Assembly (NCBI RefSeq): GCF_002021565.1
Contig: NZ_MSZX01000006.1
Coordinates: 62,027-126,026 of the forward strand
Reading direction: 5' to 3'
DNA from: Paenibacillus selenitireducens
Lineage (GTDB): Bacteria; Bacillota; Bacilli; Paenibacillales; Paenibacillaceae
Length of the DNA: 64,000 nucleotides
Shown here: in pieces, positions 60,508 through 64,000 of the stretch
Layout: each line of letters starts with the position of its first letter
Position numbering within the stretch: position 1 is the stretch's first letter
The notes under the pieces: generated by a model
The model's database searches: none
Seen by the model: the letters and a program-made list of their open reading frames with translations, nothing else
What the model was told of the DNA's origin: nothing
Translations under genes and position numbers: made by a program

Positions 60508-60562
60508 AAAAACGCTTGTCATTTAATCCCTCCATTTGGATGAATAATTGACAAGCGTTGTA
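60508..60562. terminator. Terminator between the second DUF4183 gene and mqnC
   Basis: AACGCTTGTCA (60511-60521) and TGACAAGCGTT (60549-60559) form an 11-bp stem with an inner TCCA/TGGA helix. A T-rich flank on the minus strand (TTTTTTGTC) serves mqnC; the plus-strand gene uses it too. Confidence 0.85.
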
Positions 60563-60573
60563 GTTATTATCGA

Positions 60574-61707
60574 TTAGTTCTGCATAATAAAATCGCGATC
60601 TACATGCGATTCTTCTTCAAACGTACGGATAATGTTGTACTTCGTATCGCGCTGTGCTGGGATTTTACCCTCTTCACGAATAAGTCTTAAGATCGATTCA
60701 ATATTTACTTTATGGGTCGTACCTGCTGCAGATACAACATTCTCCTCGATCATCGTGCTTCCGAAGTCATTACAGCCATAGCTTAACGTCTGCTTGCCGA
60801 CTTCAGGTCCCATCGTTACCCAAGAGGATTGGAAATTCGGAATGTTATCCAAGTAAATCCGGCTGATCGCTAAGGTCTTCAAGTACTCTTCAGGCGTTAC
60901 TTTATCGGCTTTCATATTTGTATTGTCCGGTTGGAAAGTCCAAGGGATAAAGGCCAAGAAGCCTTTCGACGGGTATTGATTCGTCAAGCATTCATCTTGT
61001 GCAATACGGACACGGTCCAAATGCAATGCTCGCTCATCCATGCCTTCACCGAAACCGACGACCATTGTAGCCGTCGTATTCATGCCGATTTTATGCGCTG
61101 TCTGCATGACATCCATCCAATCGCGCCAAGAACCTTTTAACCGGCTAATTTTGCGCCGTGTACGATCATCTAGAATCTCGGCGCCGCCGCCTGGCAAGGA
61201 ATCCAGACCTGCTTCATGAATTTCGCGAACAACTTGCTCGAGCGACAAGCCATTGGAAACTTCCTTCATCTTCATAATTTCTGCGGGCGAGAAAGAGTGC
61301 ATCGTAATCTCCGGGAACCGCTTCTTAATCTCGCGCAACAAATTTGTATAGTAGCTGAACGGCAGATTCGGGTTCGTACCGCCTTGCATGAGAATTTCAG
61401 TACCGCCAACATCAATTGTTTCTTGAATTTTTTGGAATATCACTTCATCTGGCAGCACGTATCCTCCATCTTTTCCTGGGGCACGATAAAATGCACAGAA
61501 CCGGCAATATACGTCGCAAATATTGGTATAGTTAATATTCCGTCCAATGACGAATGTGGTAACAGGATCGGGATGCCATTTCTTCATAATCTGATTTGCG
61601 ACATGCCCCATTTTCTCCACTTGATCGGACTCGAACAACGTGATGCATTCATCCACCTGGATGCGTTCGCCTGCCAAAGCCTTATCTAATATACGGTCTA
61701 CCGTCAT
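60574..61707 (-). CDS. mqnC: Cyclic dehypoxanthinyl futalosine synthase
   Basis: The 377-residue radical SAM enzyme has the cluster motif NICDVYCRFCAFYR (Cys64, 68, 71), then GGTEILMQGGTNPNLPFSYY, LPGGGAEILDDRTR, NTTATMVVGFGEG and LAFIPWTFQPDNT, all typical of MqnC rather than MqnE or CofH. It cyclises dehypoxanthine futalosine in the futalosine route to menaquinone. The ATG at 61707 has GGGAG upstream; the frame also opens 24 bases earlier without a ribosome site. Other mqn genes are not in the window. Confidence 0.92.
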   Translation of the reverse strand: MTVDRILDKALAGERIQVDECITLFESDQVEKMGHVANQIMKKWHPDPVTTFVIGRNINYTNICDVYCRFCAFYRAPGKDGGYVLPDEVIFQKIQETIDVGGTEILMQGGTNPNLPFSYYTNLLREIKKRFPEITMHSFSPAEIMKMKEVSNGLSLEQVVREIHEAGLDSLPGGGAEILDDRTRRKISRLKGSWRDWMDVMQTAHKIGMNTTATMVVGFGEGMDERALHLDRVRIAQDECLTNQYPSKGFLAFIPWTFQPDNTNMKADKVTPEEYLKTLAISRIYLDNIPNFQSSWVTMGPEVGKQTLSYGCNDFGSTMIEENVVSAAGTTHKVNIESILRLIREEGKIPAQRDTKYNIIRTFEEESHVDRDFIMQN

Positions 61708-61814
61708 GACTTCGTCATCTCCCAACTTCATTAATTACGTTTCTATTTTTGGTTTTCCTTAAGTATGTCCATGCCTAGCATAAAGCCCGTTCTTCTCATC
61801 GTAACACAATTCAC

Positions 61815-61845
61815 AAAGAAAAACAGCATCCTAGGATGCTGTGAT
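61815..61845 (-). terminator. Terminator containing the stop codon of the EAL gene
   Basis: ACAGCATCCTAGGATGCTGT (61823-61842) is a perfect 20-base palindrome followed on the minus strand by TTTTCTTTG. The TAG at its centre is the stop codon of the gene that begins at 63189. Confidence 0.85.
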
Positions 61846-63189
61846 GGAACGTAAGCGATGGATCTTTTGTTTGAGTTCCTCCAGCCCGAATTGCTGAAGA
61901 TTTGCAATGAATTGTTCGGGTCTTGCAAAATAATATCCTTGTCCCATTTCGACCTTATGTTTCAAGAGCACGCCCGCTTCCTCTTCCCGTTCAACACCCT
62001 CAGCTACAACTTGGCAATGGATATCTTGGGCAAAAGCCATAATGGCCTTCAGCAGCGATTCCTTCGCTGCCACACGATCGATCTGCTGAATCAGCGACTT
62101 ATCAATTTTGATAATGTCCGGGATAATCTCGAGGATGGACTGCAGACTCGAATACCCAGTTCCCGCGTCGTCAATAGCTAGACGGAACCCATGCCCACGC
62201 AGCTTATGTATCACTTTGGAGATGATCTCAAAATTACGAATCAAGTGCTGCTCAGTAATCTCGAAAATAATCTGGCATGATTCGATGCCATACGCTGAAG
62301 TCCATCGTCTTACATTGCGCTCGAAGTAAGGGTGGCTGAGGGTTACGGCCGTGATATTAATGAACACCTGATTCTGTATTTGCTTCAAACGGACCTCTTC
62401 GAAAGCTTTCTGGATCACGACAAATTCCAATTCAGACAGCAATTGCACCCGGTCTGCATATTCGAATAGATTCTCCGGACCATGGAACACGGTATTCTCA
62501 GGTCCGCGCGTTAAAATTTCATAACCGAATACATCCCCTGTCTCCAGATTCATGACCGGCTGGGCTAACACGGAAATATCTTTATGCAGAATAATATCGT
62601 TCAACTGTTGCTTTAACGTATTGTACGGTGTTGACATGGCGCCGACAGCAGCCGACCATGCTTCTTGCAAAGCTTGGTGAATCGCTAACTGCTCATCTGC
62701 AATGGCGTTAGACAATTGTGTCGCAGCGCTAATAACCTGAACCGAGATGTCCTGCTTCTGAAGTTCAAAATTCAAATCCGTCTGAATGGATTTGCCGATG
62801 AGAATGGCTAGGGTATCCGTCTCTTGTGCCGAAAAAATGCTCGGCTCTTGAATAAAAATACCATACACATTCGTCTGTAGCTGTTTCACACCGATTAATC
62901 GGGATTCATCTACATACTCCATCATGGTCTCACGCATAACCTGCTCTAGCGTCGTGGTAATGAAGCGAACGGTCTCCGCAGGATAGTGTCGAATGAGTTC
63001 ATCAAATTGTTGGATACTTATCAAAACGAGAGAGCACACATGCCCGTTTTTGCGGGCTTTTCGAACCAATCCAACAACCGGATCGCGAACGATAAAATGA
63101 GGCGGCAATACCTTCATCGAACGATTGGTTCGTGTTAGCATACTATAGGTTTTCAAGCGTTGTAACCAATGCTGAAATACGGTATTCAT
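61831..63189 (-). CDS. EAL-domain cyclic-di-GMP phosphodiesterase with degenerate GGDEF-like N-domain
   Basis: The 452-residue protein has a C-terminal EAL domain (about 200-435) with every catalytic and metal residue in place: Glu224 in GYEILTRGP, Asn in FINITAV, Glu in FEITEQH, two Asp in AIDDAGTGYSSL, Lys in IKIDKSLI, Glu in AEGVE and Gln in GQGYYFARP. The N-terminal 190 residues resemble a GGDEF fold without the GGDEF motif and may be regulatory. No membrane helix is seen. It should hydrolyse c-di-GMP to pGpG and so affect motility or matrix production. It is monocistronic; the stop codon is inside the terminator. Confidence 0.9.
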   Translation of the reverse strand: MNTVFQHWLQRLKTYSMLTRTNRSMKVLPPHFIVRDPVVGLVRKARKNGHVCSLVLISIQQFDELIRHYPAETVRFITTTLEQVMRETMMEYVDESRLIGVKQLQTNVYGIFIQEPSIFSAQETDTLAILIGKSIQTDLNFELQKQDISVQVISAATQLSNAIADEQLAIHQALQEAWSAAVGAMSTPYNTLKQQLNDIILHKDISVLAQPVMNLETGDVFGYEILTRGPENTVFHGPENLFEYADRVQLLSELEFVVIQKAFEEVRLKQIQNQVFINITAVTLSHPYFERNVRRWTSAYGIESCQIIFEITEQHLIRNFEIISKVIHKLRGHGFRLAIDDAGTGYSSLQSILEIIPDIIKIDKSLIQQIDRVAAKESLLKAIMAFAQDIHCQVVAEGVEREEEAGVLLKHKVEMGQGYYFARPEQFIANLQQFGLEELKQKIHRLRSITAS

Positions 63190-63281
63190 ACGTTACGCAT
63201 GCCCCCTTGTATCCAAGTTGTTCGTGACTAACTTGATTGTCTCAATTTTATCACAGCAGGACATGAAGTAAAATTAGAATT

Positions 63282-64000
63282 TTAGTCTTCTTGCAGCGCA
63301 TTCGCCAGATCTGCAATGAGGTCTTCAATATGTTCAAGCCCTACAGAATAACGCAGTAAGCCGTCCGTAATTCCCTTCTCCAACCGTACTTCACGCGGCA
63401 TGGATGCATGGGACATCATCGCAGGGTAGGATAGGATACTTTCCACCGCTCCAAGACTTACAGCCACAAGTGGATACTTCACTTTATTCAGCACTTTTTT
63501 GGCACGCTCGCCTGAACCTACATCAAAAGATACCACCGCTCCGTATCCTGCGGATTGCTTCTCATGGATTTCACGGCCCGGGTGATTCTCTAGACCTGGG
63601 TAATATACTTTTGAAATCGACGGTTCTTGCTCAAGCCACTTTGCTAGCTGGATCGCACTCTTCTCGGAGTGTGCCATACGCGCTTCTAGCGTCTTCATAC
63701 CGCGCATTAATAACCAGCTCTCTTGCGTACTCAGAACAGATCCCATACCATTCTGCAAATATTTGACTTGGCGTCCCAATTCTTCGGTAGCGGTAACCGC
63801 CAGTCCGGCAAGAACGTCGCTATGTCCCCCTAAGAATTTCGTTGCGCTGTGCAGAACCAAGTCGACACCCAGCTCGATTGGACGTTGATGATAAGGTGTC
63901 ATAAAGGTATTATCCAGCATCGTTAAGAGTCCATGCTCCTTCGCCCAAGAGGCAACCGCTGCGATATCCGTTATTTTCAAAGTCGGATTGGACGGGGTCT
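63282..64000 (-). CDS. Cys/Met metabolism PLP-dependent enzyme (cystathionine gamma-synthase/lyase family), partial
   Basis: The last 239 residues of a Cys/Met-metabolism enzyme run off the right edge; the 5' end is outside. Visible are TPSNPTLKITDI, LLTMLDNTFMTPYHQRPIELGVDLVLHSATKFLGGHSDVLAG with the PLP lysine in SATK, and SLGAVESILSYPAMMSHASMP before the C-terminus. The features fit cystathionine gamma-lyase/synthase, cystathionine beta-lyase or methionine gamma-lyase. SLGAVESI is common in gamma-lyases and gamma-synthases, but the exact member cannot be set from the C-terminal part. Confidence 0.88.
   Translation of the reverse strand, partial: TPSNPTLKITDIAAVASWAKEHGLLTMLDNTFMTPYHQRPIELGVDLVLHSATKFLGGHSDVLAGLAVTATEELGRQVKYLQNGMGSVLSTQESWLLMRGMKTLEARMAHSEKSAIQLAKWLEQEPSISKVYYPGLENHPGREIHEKQSAGYGAVVSFDVGSGERAKKVLNKVKYPLVAVSLGAVESILSYPAMMSHASMPREVRLEKGITDGLLRYSVGLEHIEDLIADLANALQED

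Overview
The window looks like a chromosomal segment of a spore-forming, aerobic member of the Paenibacillaceae, most likely Paenibacillus. The evidence is a combination of genes: a gamma-type small acid-soluble spore protein, the sporulation gene ytxC next to thrS, prkA, an AbrB regulator, a liaF-liaS-liaR cluster, a YesM/YesN-type two-component pair embedded in a sugar ABC operon, a large S-layer-homology protein, and mqnC of the futalosine menaquinone route. Shine-Dalgarno sites are strong and purine-rich, and GTG and TTG starts are fairly frequent. No tRNA, rRNA, CRISPR array, prophage or intact insertion sequence was seen.

Layout. 1-6200: a partial regulator with an AcoR-type sensor domain, a phytanoyl-CoA-dioxygenase-like gene divergent from an AraC regulator, an Rrf2 regulator, a conserved Bacillales protein, a PP2C-like phosphatase and a Cys-type sulfatase. 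6300-7110: a broken sugar-ABC ATPase fragment and the first copy of a composite palindromic repeat. 7150-15010: a soluble globin-coupled transducer, a marR-MFS-GNAT operon with a perfect palindromic operator, a MATE pump, a methyltransferase and PrkA. 15200-24700: a PD-(D/E)XK-like protein, an aminotransferase, a clan GH-D glycosidase, a two-gene envelope operon (coiled-coil membrane protein plus phosphodiester glycosidase), AbrB, TrmL, an orphan PhoB-like regulator, and RsgA behind an unusual structured leader. 24700-32030: housekeeping metabolism (serC, a GSI-beta glutamine synthetase with a GlnR/TnrA-type box, DAHP synthase, ispH) and an arsR-MFS pair with twin operators.

32090-38700 is an envelope-stress block: htrA followed by an OmpR-type regulator and its kinase, then liaF-liaS-liaR. 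Next come a four-repeat gamma SASP and a 3D-domain protein. 40168-55933 is a carbohydrate-use region on the minus strand. Two permeases, a binding lipoprotein, a YesM-like kinase, a YesN-like regulator, a DUF2264 protein and a GH88 unsaturated glucuronyl hydrolase form one probable operon. After the second copy of the composite repeat follow a secreted foldase-like protein and a 1443-residue S-layer-anchored beta-helix protein. A reasonable reading is import of unsaturated uronate oligosaccharides and their intracellular cleavage, with the large surface protein acting on or binding polymer outside.

56157-64000: thrS with a T-box leader, ytxC, two DUF4183 proteins, mqnC, an EAL-domain protein and a partial Cys/Met-metabolism PLP enzyme.

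The least explained signals are the composite repeat (two copies about 39 kb apart), the leader before rsgA, the foldase/beta-helix pair, and several palindromes in regulatory positions.
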